DNA of 15,198 bases from UBA4615 sp049422085 (GCA_049422085.1 JBMSOD010000057.1:1-15198), one strand, 5' to 3'. Counted from the stretch's first letter, positions 7,055 through 14,613 are shown. The notes: a model not told the origin generated them from the sequence alone. Translations and numbers: made by a program.

Positions 7055-8217
7055 ACGGACTCATTCTTGGTGGTGGTGGCGCGCGTGCGGCCTATCAGGT
7101 CGGTGTGTTGCATGCCATTCACGACATCGCCCAGGGCTGTGGTCAGGGCGACAAGAACCCCTATCAGGTGATCTCGGGCACCTCGGCAGGTGCGATCATC
7201 GCTGCAGCACTCGCTTGCAGGGCTGATGACCATCGCCAGGCCATCGATGCGCTGCACGATGTCTGGTCGGGGTTTCGCGCCGAGCAGGTCTACCGTGCCG
7301 ACGTGTTCGGGGTGGCCCGCACCGGAGCCCGATGGCTATCGATGTTCACGGTCGGTTGGGCGATCGCGCGATGGCGGGCGGCCCGGCCGCGTTCGCTGCT
7401 CGATAACAGCCCCCTGCGTGATCTGCTCGCAGCGACCCTGCCCATGGAGCGCATCCCGGGCCTGATTGAGGCCGGGCATCTGCACGGGCTGGCAGTCACG
7501 GCCTCGAGCTACAGCAGTGGCGACCATGTCGCGTTCTACGATGCGGTCGATGACATCGCCCCCTGGTCGAGGTCGCATCGGCTTGCCGAGCGAACCGTGC
7601 TGGGCATTGATCATCTGCTGGCGTCGTCGGCGATTCCCTTCGCCTTTCCGGCGGTTCGCCTGCCGATCGCAGGCGCGCTTGAATGGTTTGGTGACGGCTC
7701 GATGCGACAGTCAGCGCCGATCTCGCCCGCGGTGCATCTCGGGGCTGAGCGCATCCTGATTGTCGGCGCAGGCCGGATGCACGAACCCGAGCGCAGGGTC
7801 ACCGCAAGAGCAGACTATCCGAGCCTGGCCCAGATCGCCGGGCACGCCATGTCGAGCATCTTTCTGGATGCCCTTGCGGTCGATATCGAGCGTCTGCAAC
7901 GGGTGAACCGGACCCTGGCCCTGTTGCATGAGGGCGCACGCCAGCGCAGCCAGTTGCGTCCGATCGATGTGCTTGTCATCTCGCCCAGCCAGCGGCTCGA
8001 TGACATCGCCGCCCGCCATCTGAAGGCGCTGCCACGGCCAGTCCGGGCGATGCTTGCAGCCACCGGGGTCGGCGAACAGGCCAGCGATCCGAGGGGGGCC
8101 GCACTGGCCAGCTACCTCCTGTTCGAGGGTGACTACACCCGTGAACTCATTGCACTGGGACGTCAGGATGCCCTCGAGAAACGCGAGCAGGTCATCGACT
8201 TCTTTGGCTGGCGCTAA
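7051..8217 (+). CDS. Patatin-like phospholipase family protein
   Basis: This is a serine lipid acyl hydrolase of the patatin (PNPLA) family, 388 residues. The oxyanion loop GGGGARAAYQVGVL begins at residue 7. The nucleophile elbow is ISGTSAG with Ser45, and the catalytic Asp is Asp215 in FGDGSMRQ, giving a complete Ser-Asp dyad. The C-terminal half carries a conserved-looking block (GHAMSSIFLDALAVDIERLQ, 264-283) and ends EQVIDFFGWR. No signal peptide or clear membrane segment is seen, so a cytosolic or inner-leaflet role is likely. The ATG at 7051 overlaps the lnt stop as ATGA and puts the glycine loop right at the N-terminus, as is usual. An in-frame ATG at 7024 would add nine residues inside lnt. 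Membrane lipid turnover is a reasonable inference; the substrate is not known. Confidence 0.9.
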   Translation: MNGLILGGGGARAAYQVGVLHAIHDIAQGCGQGDKNPYQVISGTSAGAIIAAALACRADDHRQAIDALHDVWSGFRAEQVYRADVFGVARTGARWLSMFTVGWAIARWRAARPRSLLDNSPLRDLLAATLPMERIPGLIEAGHLHGLAVTASSYSSGDHVAFYDAVDDIAPWSRSHRLAERTVLGIDHLLASSAIPFAFPAVRLPIAGALEWFGDGSMRQSAPISPAVHLGAERILIVGAGRMHEPERRVTARADYPSLAQIAGHAMSSIFLDALAVDIERLQRVNRTLALLHEGARQRSQLRPIDVLVISPSQRLDDIAARHLKALPRPVRAMLAATGVGEQASDPRGAALASYLLFEGDYTRELIALGRQDALEKREQVIDFFGWR

Positions 8218-8220
8218 AAT
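8215..8220 (+). promoter_or_regulatory. Possible -10 element (TAAAAT) of a glyQ promoter
   Basis: TAAAAT overlaps the TAA stop of the patatin gene, within GCTAAAATCGCGG. It lies 45 bases before the glyQ ATG, in the longest non-overlapping gap of the plus-strand run (8218-8265). A start near 8227 would give a leader of about 39 bases containing GAGG at 8251-8254, 11 bases before the ATG. The -35 region is poor; the nearest match is ATCGAC at 8194-8199 with a short 15-base spacer. It is a reasonable place for glycyl-tRNA synthetase to gain its own transcription start, but this is sequence-only inference. Confidence 0.35.
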
Positions 8221-8265
8221 CGCGGATTGTCTGTCCTCCACTGCCCGCTCGAGGCATCCTCATCC

Positions 8266-9153
8266 ATGATCACCTTCCAGCAAGTGATCCTGCGCCTGCA
8301 GGACTACTGGGACCGCCAGGGCTGTGCCCTGCTTCAGCCCTACGACATGGAAGTCGGAGCCGGCACTTTCCACACTGCCACCTTCCTGCGTGCGATCGGA
8401 CCGGAGCCCTGGCGTGCGGCCTATGTGCAGCCCTCGCGCCGCCCCAAGGACGGCCGCTACGGCGACAACCCGAACCGCCTGCAGCACTACTACCAGTACC
8501 AGGTCGCGCTGAAGCCCTCGCCGCCCGATATCCAGGAGATCTACCTGGAGTCGCTCAAGGCGCTCGGCATCAATCCGAGCCGCAATGACATCCGGTTCGT
8601 CGAAGACGACTGGGAGTCCCCCACGCTTGGCGCCTGGGGCCTGGGCTGGGAGGTCTGGCTCAATGGCATGGAGGTGACTCAGTTCACCTATTTCCAGGAG
8701 GTGGGCTCGCTCAAGTGCCAGCCGGTCACCGGAGAGATCACCTATGGCCTGGAGCGTCTGGCCATGTACCTGCAGGGCGTACAAAGCGTCTATGACCTGG
8801 TCTGGACCGAGGGCGTGACCTACCGCGATGTGTTCCACCAGAACGAGGTGGAGCAGTCCACCTACAACTTCGAACACTCGAACGCTGCCATGCTGTTCCG
8901 CCACTTCGACGAATACGAATCCGAGGCCAAGCGGCTGATTGACGCCGGATTGGCGCTGCCCGCCTACGAGATGATCATGAAGTGCTCGCACAGCTTCAAT
9001 CTGCTTGATGCCAGAGGTGCCATCTCAGTCACCGAGCGGGCGGCCTACATCGGGCGGGTTCGCACCCTGGCCCGCGCAGTTGCTCAGGCCTACCACGACT
9101 CGCGCGAACGACTGGGCTTTCCGATGCTGGCCCGCACCGTCGAGGGAGCCTGA
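8266..9153 (+). CDS. glyQ: Glycyl-tRNA synthetase alpha subunit
   Basis: GlyQ is the catalytic-core subunit of the bacterial alpha2-beta2 glycyl-tRNA synthetase, which charges tRNA-Gly with glycine. The 295 residues contain the expected blocks: MITFQQVILRLQDYWDRQGC, LLQPYDMEVGAGTFHTATFL, YVQPSRRPKDGRYGDNPNR and VTGEITYGLERLAMYLQGV. The first is the normal N-terminus of the family, which is why I start at the ATG at 8266. The open frame does run upstream to a TTG at 8227, but those 13 codons have no family counterpart. The length is close to E. coli GlyQ (303). glyS follows after 3 bases, consistent with one-to-one production of the two subunits. Confidence 0.98.
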   Translation: MITFQQVILRLQDYWDRQGCALLQPYDMEVGAGTFHTATFLRAIGPEPWRAAYVQPSRRPKDGRYGDNPNRLQHYYQYQVALKPSPPDIQEIYLESLKALGINPSRNDIRFVEDDWESPTLGAWGLGWEVWLNGMEVTQFTYFQEVGSLKCQPVTGEITYGLERLAMYLQGVQSVYDLVWTEGVTYRDVFHQNEVEQSTYNFEHSNAAMLFRHFDEYESEAKRLIDAGLALPAYEMIMKCSHSFNLLDARGAISVTERAAYIGRVRTLARAVAQAYHDSRERLGFPMLARTVEGA

Positions 9154-9156
9154 GCC

Positions 9157-11313
9157 ATGCATGCGCCCCTCCTGATCGAACTGCTCACTGAAGAACTTCC
9201 ACCCAAGGCCCTGCGCAGGCTGGCCGACGCGTTCGCGCAAAGCCTGCAGGAGGGCCTGACCCTCCACGGGCTGCTGCCGGCAGGTGCCCCCCGCGAGGTC
9301 TTTGCCACACCCCGCCGTCTTGCGGTCTGCTTCGATCAGGTTGCCGCTCAAGGCGATGACCGTCCGATCGCCCTGAAGGGTCCCTCGGTCTCGGTCGGCC
9401 TCGATGCTCAGGGCGAGCCCACGCTCGCCTTGCGCAAGTGGGCTGAAAAGCAGGGCGCCCGGATCGAGCAGCTGGTGCGTGAAGGTGACGGAAAGCAGGA
9501 GAGTTTCTGGTTTCGAAGCCTCGCCCCAGGCGTTGCGCTGCAGTCGGTGCTGGGCACGCTTCTGACCGACACGCTGGCCCGCCTGCCGATTCCCAAGCTC
9601 ATGCAGTACCAGCTTGCCGATGGCAAAACCAGTGTCCATTTCGTGCGCCCTGCCCACGGGCTGGTCGTCCTGCATGGTGAGCAGGTCATCGACACCGAGG
9701 TCCTGGGGATCCGGTCGGGCCGCATCACCCGCGGACATCGCTTCCAGGGCGAAGCGAGCCTCTCTGTCGATCATGCGCGCGACTATGACCGGCTGCTGAC
9801 CGAGCGGGGACATGTGATCGCTTCCTTCGAGCGTCGCAAGGCACTCATTGCCGATCAGTTGCAGGCACAGGCCCGCCGTCTGGGCGCATCGCTCGGCGAG
9901 GACACCGGCATTGTCGAAGCCCTGCTCGATGAGGTCACCGCCCTGGTCGAATGGCCTGCGGTGTATGTGGGGGGCTTTGAAGCCGAGTTTCTGAAGGTGC
10001 CGCAGGAATGTCTCATCCTGACGATGCGCACCAACCAGAAGTACTTTCCCCTGTTCGATGCGACTGGCGCCCTGCTTGCGCGCTTTCTGATCGTCTCGAA
10101 CATGGCGATCGACGATCCTTCACTCATCATCGATGGCAATGAACGGGTGGTCAGGCCTCGTCTGGCCGATGCCCGGTTCTTTTTCGAGCAGGATCAGCGT
10201 CAATCTCTCGAGAGTCGCATCCAGGCGCTTGCATCGGTGGTCTATCACGCGCGTCTGGGCACTCAGGCCCAGCGCACCGAACGCGTCCGCTCGATCGGCA
10301 GAGCCCTGGCTGCGCATGCAGGGGCCTCGGCCGACGCTGTCGATCGCGCAGCCCTTCTGGCCAAGACCGACCTGCTCACCGGCATGGTGGGAGAGTTTCC
10401 AGAACTTCAGGGCAGCATGGGCCGGCATTACGCGCTGCACGATGGCGAGGCTCCTGAAGTGGCGCAGGCGATCGCCGAGCACTACCAGCCCCGTTTTGCC
10501 GGAGATGCCTTGCCGGCCAGTCCGGTCGGACTGGCCCTTGCGCTGGCGGATAAGCTCGAAACGCTGGCGGGAATCTGGGGCATCGGGGCCCATCCCACCG
10601 GCGATCGCGATCCCTTCGCCCTTCGCCGACACGCCCTGGGCGTGCTTCGCATGCTCATCGAACGCCCGTCGGCCTCGGGAGCGCCCGTTCATCTGCAGGA
10701 GCTGATCGAGACGGCCTTCAGCGCTTTCTCGGGTCTGGATGCGGTCAAGGCTGACATCAAAGGGCTGTCGGGGTTCTTCACGGAGCGACTTCGGGGCTAT
10801 CTGCGCGATCAGGGGCATGCCGCAGAAGACATTGATGCAGTCCTTGCTGTCGATGCCGACCGACTTGATCGCATCGAATCCCGATTGAAGGCGCTGCCGA
10901 GGTTTCGTGCCCTGCCTGAGGCTGGGGCACTTGCCGCAGCCAACAAGCGCATTGGCAATATCCTGCGCAAGGCGTTTGAGGCGGAGGGCTCAGGCCCGCA
11001 GGCCACGAGCGTGCCGACACGTCCTGCCCAGCCCGACGCGGACCGCCTGATCGAGCCCGCCGAAAAGGCATTGCATCAGGCCATGATTCAGGTTGCGCAG
11101 ATCACGCAACCCTTGCTCGAAGCTCAGGACTACGCCGCCGCACTGCAGGCGCTCGCAGCGCTGCGCGGTCCGGTAGATGCCTTCTTCGACGAGGTGATGG
11201 TCAACGTGCAGGACCCTGGTTTGAGAGCAAACCGGATTGCCCTGCTGGCGGCCCTGCATGGACTCATGAACCGGATCGCAGACCTGTCCCGGCTCCCGCA
11301 GGCGGTCGCGTGA
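9157..11313 (+). CDS. glyS: Glycyl-tRNA synthetase beta subunit
   Basis: GlyS provides tRNA recognition, including the anticodon-binding domain, for the alpha2-beta2 glycyl-tRNA synthetase. The N-terminus (LLIELLTEELPPKALRRL) is the family hallmark. An HD-like region contains MGRHYALHDGE and IAEHYQPRF. The C-terminal DALR-type domain reads FFDEVMVNVQDPGLRANRIA. At 718 residues it is slightly longer than E. coli GlyS (689); part of the extra length is a low-complexity linker (GSGPQATSVPTRPAQPDADR) before the anticodon domain. The ATG at 9157 has a strong GAGGGAG Shine-Dalgarno sequence at 9142-9148. The stop overlaps the next gene's GTG by four bases. Together with glyQ it forms the essential core of this sub-operon. 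Confidence 0.98.
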   Translation: MHAPLLIELLTEELPPKALRRLADAFAQSLQEGLTLHGLLPAGAPREVFATPRRLAVCFDQVAAQGDDRPIALKGPSVSVGLDAQGEPTLALRKWAEKQGARIEQLVREGDGKQESFWFRSLAPGVALQSVLGTLLTDTLARLPIPKLMQYQLADGKTSVHFVRPAHGLVVLHGEQVIDTEVLGIRSGRITRGHRFQGEASLSVDHARDYDRLLTERGHVIASFERRKALIADQLQAQARRLGASLGEDTGIVEALLDEVTALVEWPAVYVGGFEAEFLKVPQECLILTMRTNQKYFPLFDATGALLARFLIVSNMAIDDPSLIIDGNERVVRPRLADARFFFEQDQRQSLESRIQALASVVYHARLGTQAQRTERVRSIGRALAAHAGASADAVDRAALLAKTDLLTGMVGEFPELQGSMGRHYALHDGEAPEVAQAIAEHYQPRFAGDALPASPVGLALALADKLETLAGIWGIGAHPTGDRDPFALRRHALGVLRMLIERPSASGAPVHLQELIETAFSAFSGLDAVKADIKGLSGFFTERLRGYLRDQGHAAEDIDAVLAVDADRLDRIESRLKALPRFRALPEAGALAAANKRIGNILRKAFEAEGSGPQATSVPTRPAQPDADRLIEPAEKALHQAMIQVAQITQPLLEAQDYAAALQALAALRGPVDAFFDEVMVNVQDPGLRANRIALLAALHGLMNRIADLSRLPQAVA

Positions 11314-11822
11314 AACTGATCGTCATCGACCAGGAAGGCATCATTTGCGAGCCCGTACGTGGCGCCGACCGGACGAACCCGGCCTGTCGCCTCCTGAATG
11401 GTGCTGCAGAGGCCATCGCCCGGTTCAACCATGCCGGCTATCGTGTCGCTCTGCTGCAGGATTGCACGGCCCTGCATCGCGGCGCCTGCGATGTGGATGG
11501 ACTCAACCGGCGCCATACCGAACTGATGCAGGCCCTGGCTGAACGTGGCGCCCGCGTCGATCTGATGCTCTTTGCCGATGCCCTGCCTCAGCCCCTCAGT
11601 GACCTGATGCAGCGACTGCGGGGGCAGGCGGCCAACACCACGGTGGTCTCGGGCTCTGCAGACCATCTGAGCGGCGCGCTGCAGGCCGGATGCCGCGCCA
11701 TCCGGCTGCTGGGTCCCAATGACACTGGCAAGCAAGGCACTGCGACCGGGGCCAATGCGATTCCGGAAGATGCACTCGTGCGTGTGAACCTCGGCGCAGT
11801 GGCGCACGAACTGGCACACTGA
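11310..11822 (+). CDS. GmhB-like HAD protein, probably catalytically inactive
   Basis: This 170-residue protein aligns by eye along its length with D-glycero-beta-D-manno-heptose-1,7-bisphosphate 7-phosphatase (GmhB), an LPS heptose enzyme. It also sits where gmhB does in Burkholderiales, between glyS and plsC. Non-catalytic parts still match: MKLIVID, LNGAAEAIARFNHAGYRV, RGACDVDGLNRRH and ALQAGCRAIRLLG. The catalytic parts do not. DxDG is DQEG (Asp7, Glu9), so the general acid/base Asp is a Glu. TNQSG is QDCTA (50-54). The zinc loop with its CxCRKP segment is missing. The VGDS..D motif is VSGSADHL (113-120). The frame is uninterrupted and third positions are G/C-rich, so it looks like an expressed, diverged protein and not a frameshifted relic. 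The GTG start overlaps glyS (GTGA). A distinct HAD function cannot be excluded. Confidence 0.75.
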   Translation: MKLIVIDQEGIICEPVRGADRTNPACRLLNGAAEAIARFNHAGYRVALLQDCTALHRGACDVDGLNRRHTELMQALAERGARVDLMLFADALPQPLSDLMQRLRGQAANTTVVSGSADHLSGALQAGCRAIRLLGPNDTGKQGTATGANAIPEDALVRVNLGAVAHELAH

Positions 11823-11826
11823 AGGC

Positions 11827-12624
11827 ATGCTCAACGCCCTGCGGTCCGCCCTGTTCCTCGCCATTCAGGTCGCCACCGTCATTCCCTACGCACTCGTGCT
11901 GCTGCTTCTGGCGCCGGCCCCGCTGCGCTGGCGTTATCGCTTCGCGGTGGGCTGGCCCCGGTTCATGATCGTGGTGGCGCGCTGGGTCTGCGGCATCCGC
12001 TGGCAGATTCGCGGACTCGAGCACCTGCCCACCGGACAGGCCATCCTGCTGTCCAAGCATCAGTCCACCTGGGAAACCTTCTTTCTCATCGCCCACATGC
12101 CGCGTGAGTTGTGCTTTGTATTCAAGCGCGAGTTGCTCTGGCTGCCCTTTTTCGGTTGGGGCATCGGATTGCTCGACATGATCCACATCGATCGGTCGCG
12201 CGGCCGCGATGCCTTCGAATCAGTGGTTCGTCAGGGCCTGCGCAAACTCGAGCAGGGCAGCTGGATCATCATGTTTCCAGAGGGCACCCGGGTCCCGCGA
12301 GGCCGTCAGGGCAAATACAAGACAGGGGGGGCCCGTCTGGCCGTGCGTACGGGGGCACCGGTGGTGCCCATCGCGGTCGACAGTGCAAGGGCCTGGCCCA
12401 AGCGGCCCTGGATCAAGCAGCCCGGCCTGATTACCGTATCGATCGGTCCAGCCATCCCTTCTCAGGATCATGATGCCGACAGCCTGATGCAGGAGGTCGA
12501 GACCTGGATCGAAGGCGAAATGAAGCGACTCGATCCGCAGGCCTATCCCTCCCACGGGGCCTTCGCATCAGCAGATGCCGGCGCGAACAGACCTGATGCG
12601 GTCAAGCCGGAGACCTCTGCATGA
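11827..12624 (+). CDS. plsC: 1-acyl-sn-glycerol-3-phosphate acyltransferase (PlsC family)
   Basis: PlsC acylates lysophosphatidate to phosphatidate at the inner membrane, the second acylation of phospholipid synthesis. A hydrophobic N-terminal segment (about residues 8-30) should anchor it. Block I is KHQSTWET, where His78 is followed after four residues by Glu83 in place of the usual Asp of HX4D. Block II is around FKRELLWLPFFGWGIG (99-114). Block III is FPEGTR (150-155), and block IV is the VVPIAVD strand (179-185). The protein has 265 residues; the last 25 or so are a low-complexity Ala/Asp/Pro tail. The gene starts 4 bases after the gmhB-like stop and overlaps the next gene as ATGA. Some homologues acylate other lysolipids, so substrate range is open. 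Confidence 0.92.
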   Translation: MLNALRSALFLAIQVATVIPYALVLLLLAPAPLRWRYRFAVGWPRFMIVVARWVCGIRWQIRGLEHLPTGQAILLSKHQSTWETFFLIAHMPRELCFVFKRELLWLPFFGWGIGLLDMIHIDRSRGRDAFESVVRQGLRKLEQGSWIIMFPEGTRVPRGRQGKYKTGGARLAVRTGAPVVPIAVDSARAWPKRPWIKQPGLITVSIGPAIPSQDHDADSLMQEVETWIEGEMKRLDPQAYPSHGAFASADAGANRPDAVKPETSA

Positions 12625-13436
12625 GCGCGCCCACTGCCAAGCCGGCGGCCTTGCAGCTCGATCTGCCGCTCTTCGACGCTCCCGTCATGCCGCCCGTGGC
12701 GCCAACGGCGCTGCGCTCGGCCCCTGCACGAAAGATCCTGATCGAGGGTGAGTGGGTCGCTTATGAGCTGCAGCGGGCAAGACGACGAAGCATCGGATTT
12801 CTGATTGACGATCGGGGCCTGCGGGTGACTGCGCCGAAGTGGGTCACCCTCGGTCAGATCGAGTCTGCGGTGCAGGAAAAGTCACGCTGGATTGCTCGCA
12901 AGCTGATCGAGTGGCGGGAACACGCCCAACGACGCGAGCGCCTGGCGGTCCGATGGGAGCAAGGCGGTACGGTCGCGCACCTGGGGCAGCCACTCACCCT
13001 GAGCCCAGAGCCCCATGCACGGGGCGTGCGACTCGAAAACGACGGTACCCTGCGCATCGGTCTGCCCCCGGGCGCAGGACCGACGCAGATGCAGGACGCC
13101 GTCCAGGCCTGGCTGCAGAAACAGGCCAGACAGCTATTTGCCGAACGTCTCGACCACTGGAGCCCGCAACTGGGCGTACGGCCATCGCGCTGGCAGCTGT
13201 CCTCTGCGCGCACCCGCTGGGGCAGCTGCACTGCTGAAGGCGCTGTGCGACTGAACTGGCGACTGATCCATTTCCCGCTTGAGATCATCGACTATGTGAT
13301 CGTCCACGAGCTGGCGCATCTTCGTGAACTGAACCATGGCCCGCGCTTCTGGGCCACGGTGCAGTCGGTGCTGCCCGAGTTCGAGGCCGCACGGCGTCAA
13401 CTCAAGGATTTTCCTGACGACCTTCATCTGAGCTGA
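12621..13436 (+). CDS. YgjP-like (DUF45/SprT-related) zinc metallopeptidase
   Basis: This 271-residue protein has the YgjP/DUF45 architecture. The zinc motif HELAHLRELNHGPRFW has His229, Glu230 and His233 of HExxH and a third ligand, His239. Upstream is the diagnostic SSARTRWGSCTAEG (194-207), followed by LNWRLIHFPLEIIDYVIVHE. The first 35 residues are Ala/Pro-rich and probably disordered. The RRSIGFLIDDRGLRVTAP segment (55-72) is the usual beginning of the family core. No signal peptide is seen, so it is likely cytosolic. The physiological substrate of YgjP proteins is not well established. The start overlaps plsC as ATGA, and gloA follows after 3 bases. Confidence 0.92.
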   Translation: MSAPTAKPAALQLDLPLFDAPVMPPVAPTALRSAPARKILIEGEWVAYELQRARRRSIGFLIDDRGLRVTAPKWVTLGQIESAVQEKSRWIARKLIEWREHAQRRERLAVRWEQGGTVAHLGQPLTLSPEPHARGVRLENDGTLRIGLPPGAGPTQMQDAVQAWLQKQARQLFAERLDHWSPQLGVRPSRWQLSSARTRWGSCTAEGAVRLNWRLIHFPLEIIDYVIVHELAHLRELNHGPRFWATVQSVLPEFEAARRQLKDFPDDLHLS

Positions 13437-13439
13437 ACC

Positions 13440-13826
13440 ATGAGACTTCTGCACACCATGCTGCGCGTGGGCGACATGCAACGATCCATCGATTTCTATA
13501 CCCGGGTGCTCGGCATGAATCTGCTGCGCACAACCGATCGTCCCGACCAGAAGTATTCGCTGGCCTTCGTGGGCTTCGGATCGAATCCCGACCATGCCGA
13601 GATCGAACTGACCTACAACTATGGGGTCTCGAGCTACGAGATGGGCGGCGCCTTCGGGCATCTCGCGATTGCAGTTGAGGATGCAGCAGCCACCTGCGAA
13701 CGGGTCAAGGCTGCGGGCGGTACCGTCACCCGGGAGGCCGGGCCGGTCAAGGGCGGCACCACCGTCATCGCCTTTCTGCAGGATCCGGACGGCTACAAGA
13801 TCGAACTCATTCAGCGCTCCTTCTGA
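13440..13826 (+). CDS. gloA: Lactoylglutathione lyase (glyoxalase I)
   Basis: GloA converts the hemithioacetal of methylglyoxal and glutathione to S-lactoylglutathione, detoxifying methylglyoxal in the cytosol. The 128-residue protein is very close in sequence to E. coli GloA, with RLLHTMLRVGDMQRSIDFY at the N-terminus and REAGPVKGGTTVIAF and DPDGYKIELI near the end. All four metal ligands fall at the E. coli positions: His5, Glu56, His74 and Glu122. The short form without the insertions seen in Zn-type enzymes predicts a Ni/Co-dependent class. It is the last gene of the plus-strand run. Its final 20 bases overlap the 3' end of the convergent rsmA gene. Confidence 0.98.
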   Translation: MRLLHTMLRVGDMQRSIDFYTRVLGMNLLRTTDRPDQKYSLAFVGFGSNPDHAEIELTYNYGVSSYEMGGAFGHLAIAVEDAAATCERVKAAGGTVTREAGPVKGGTTVIAFLQDPDGYKIELIQRSF

Positions 13827-14607
13827 GCGCACTGAGACCGTCGGCGAGGCGACACCAGGTCTCGGTCGCCACATCCTCCGGACGCGCGGTCGGCTCGAGC
13901 ATCCAGCGCGGATCATCCGCGTCCAGACCGTGCCCTGCCAGCCAGGGCCAGAGCGTGCCTCGCAGCATCTTGCGTCGCTGCGCGAAGGCCTGCTCCATGA
14001 GTCGCTCGAGCACCTGAAGATCGTCGCAGAGTGCGCGTTCCCGAGGAATCATTCTGACCACCGCCGAATCGACTCTCGGTGGCGGGTCAAAGGCCTCGGG
14101 GGGCACCTCGAACAGACTCTCGACATGGTGGGCGGCCTGCAGCATCACCGAGAGCCTGCCATAGGCGGCCGTGCCTGGAACCGCCACAATCCGGTCGATC
14201 ACTTCCTTTTGAAGCATGAAGTGCTGATCGAGAATGTGCTCCCGCCAGGCCAGCAGCGCGAACAGCAGGGGGCTTGAAATGTTGTACGGCAGATTGCCGA
14301 CCAGCCTGATTCGACGGCCCCCGGATCGAAGGCCTGAATAGTCGAAACTCAGGGCGTCAGCCTCATGGACCCTCAGTCGCGATTCGGGCCAGCGCTTGCG
14401 CAGGCTCGCCACCAGATCGCGGTCGATCTCGACCGCATCAATCGACGGCAGGGCTTCGAGCAGAACCTGTGTCAGCGCGCCCAGCCCCGGGCCGATCTCG
14501 ACGAGATGATCATCAGGACGAGGCGCAACCGCCCGCACAATGGACGAAAGAACCGATTGATCGACCAGGAAGTGCTGACCGAAGCGCTTGCGTGCCTGGT
14601 GCCTCAC
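13807..14607 (-). CDS. rsmA: 16S rRNA (adenine1518-N6/adenine1519-N6)-dimethyltransferase RsmA (KsgA)
   Basis: RsmA/KsgA dimethylates two adjacent adenines in the 3'-terminal helix 45 of 16S rRNA during late 30S assembly. The 266-residue protein has the family N-terminus KRFGQHFLVD, SAM motif I VEIGPGLGALT (36-46), the acidic residue of motif II (AVEIDRD), and the catalytic NLPYNIS (105-111), which corresponds to the N-L-P-Y signature of adenine N6-methyltransferases. The C-terminal rRNA-binding part has PPEAFDPPPRVDSAVVR and AFAQRRKMLRGTL. The start is GTG at 14607, six bases after the surA stop and without a good Shine-Dalgarno sequence, so translation is probably coupled to surA. The stop lies inside the convergent gloA gene. 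Confidence 0.97.
   Translation of the reverse strand: MRHQARKRFGQHFLVDQSVLSSIVRAVAPRPDDHLVEIGPGLGALTQVLLEALPSIDAVEIDRDLVASLRKRWPESRLRVHEADALSFDYSGLRSGGRRIRLVGNLPYNISSPLLFALLAWREHILDQHFMLQKEVIDRIVAVPGTAAYGRLSVMLQAAHHVESLFEVPPEAFDPPPRVDSAVVRMIPRERALCDDLQVLERLMEQAFAQRRKMLRGTLWPWLAGHGLDADDPRWMLEPTARPEDVATETWCRLADGLSALRRSAE
13814..13830. other. GC hairpin within the gloA/rsmA convergent overlap
   Basis: GCGCTC (13814-13819) and GAGCGC (13825-13830) form a perfect 6-base stem around a 5-base loop. The loop takes in the first base of the gloA stop, and the hairpin lies across the 3' ends of both genes. It could help end transcription from either side where there is no intergenic space. No run of T follows on either strand, so it is not a standard intrinsic terminator. 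Confidence 0.2.
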
Positions 14608-14613
14608 AAGGGC

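Noticed and set aside
8227..8265. TTG start extending GlyQ by 13 residues
   Set aside because: Family proteins begin at M-x-TFQQ; the extension lies in the probable leader and the ATG at 8266 is supported by GAGG.
8260..9813. Minus-strand open frames opposite glyQ and the start of glyS
   Set aside because: They are antisense shadows of two strongly conserved synthetase genes and show no domain features.
13621..14277. Plus-strand open frame (218 codons) across the end of gloA and over rsmA
   Set aside because: It is out of frame with gloA and antisense to rsmA; both real genes have complete family signatures.
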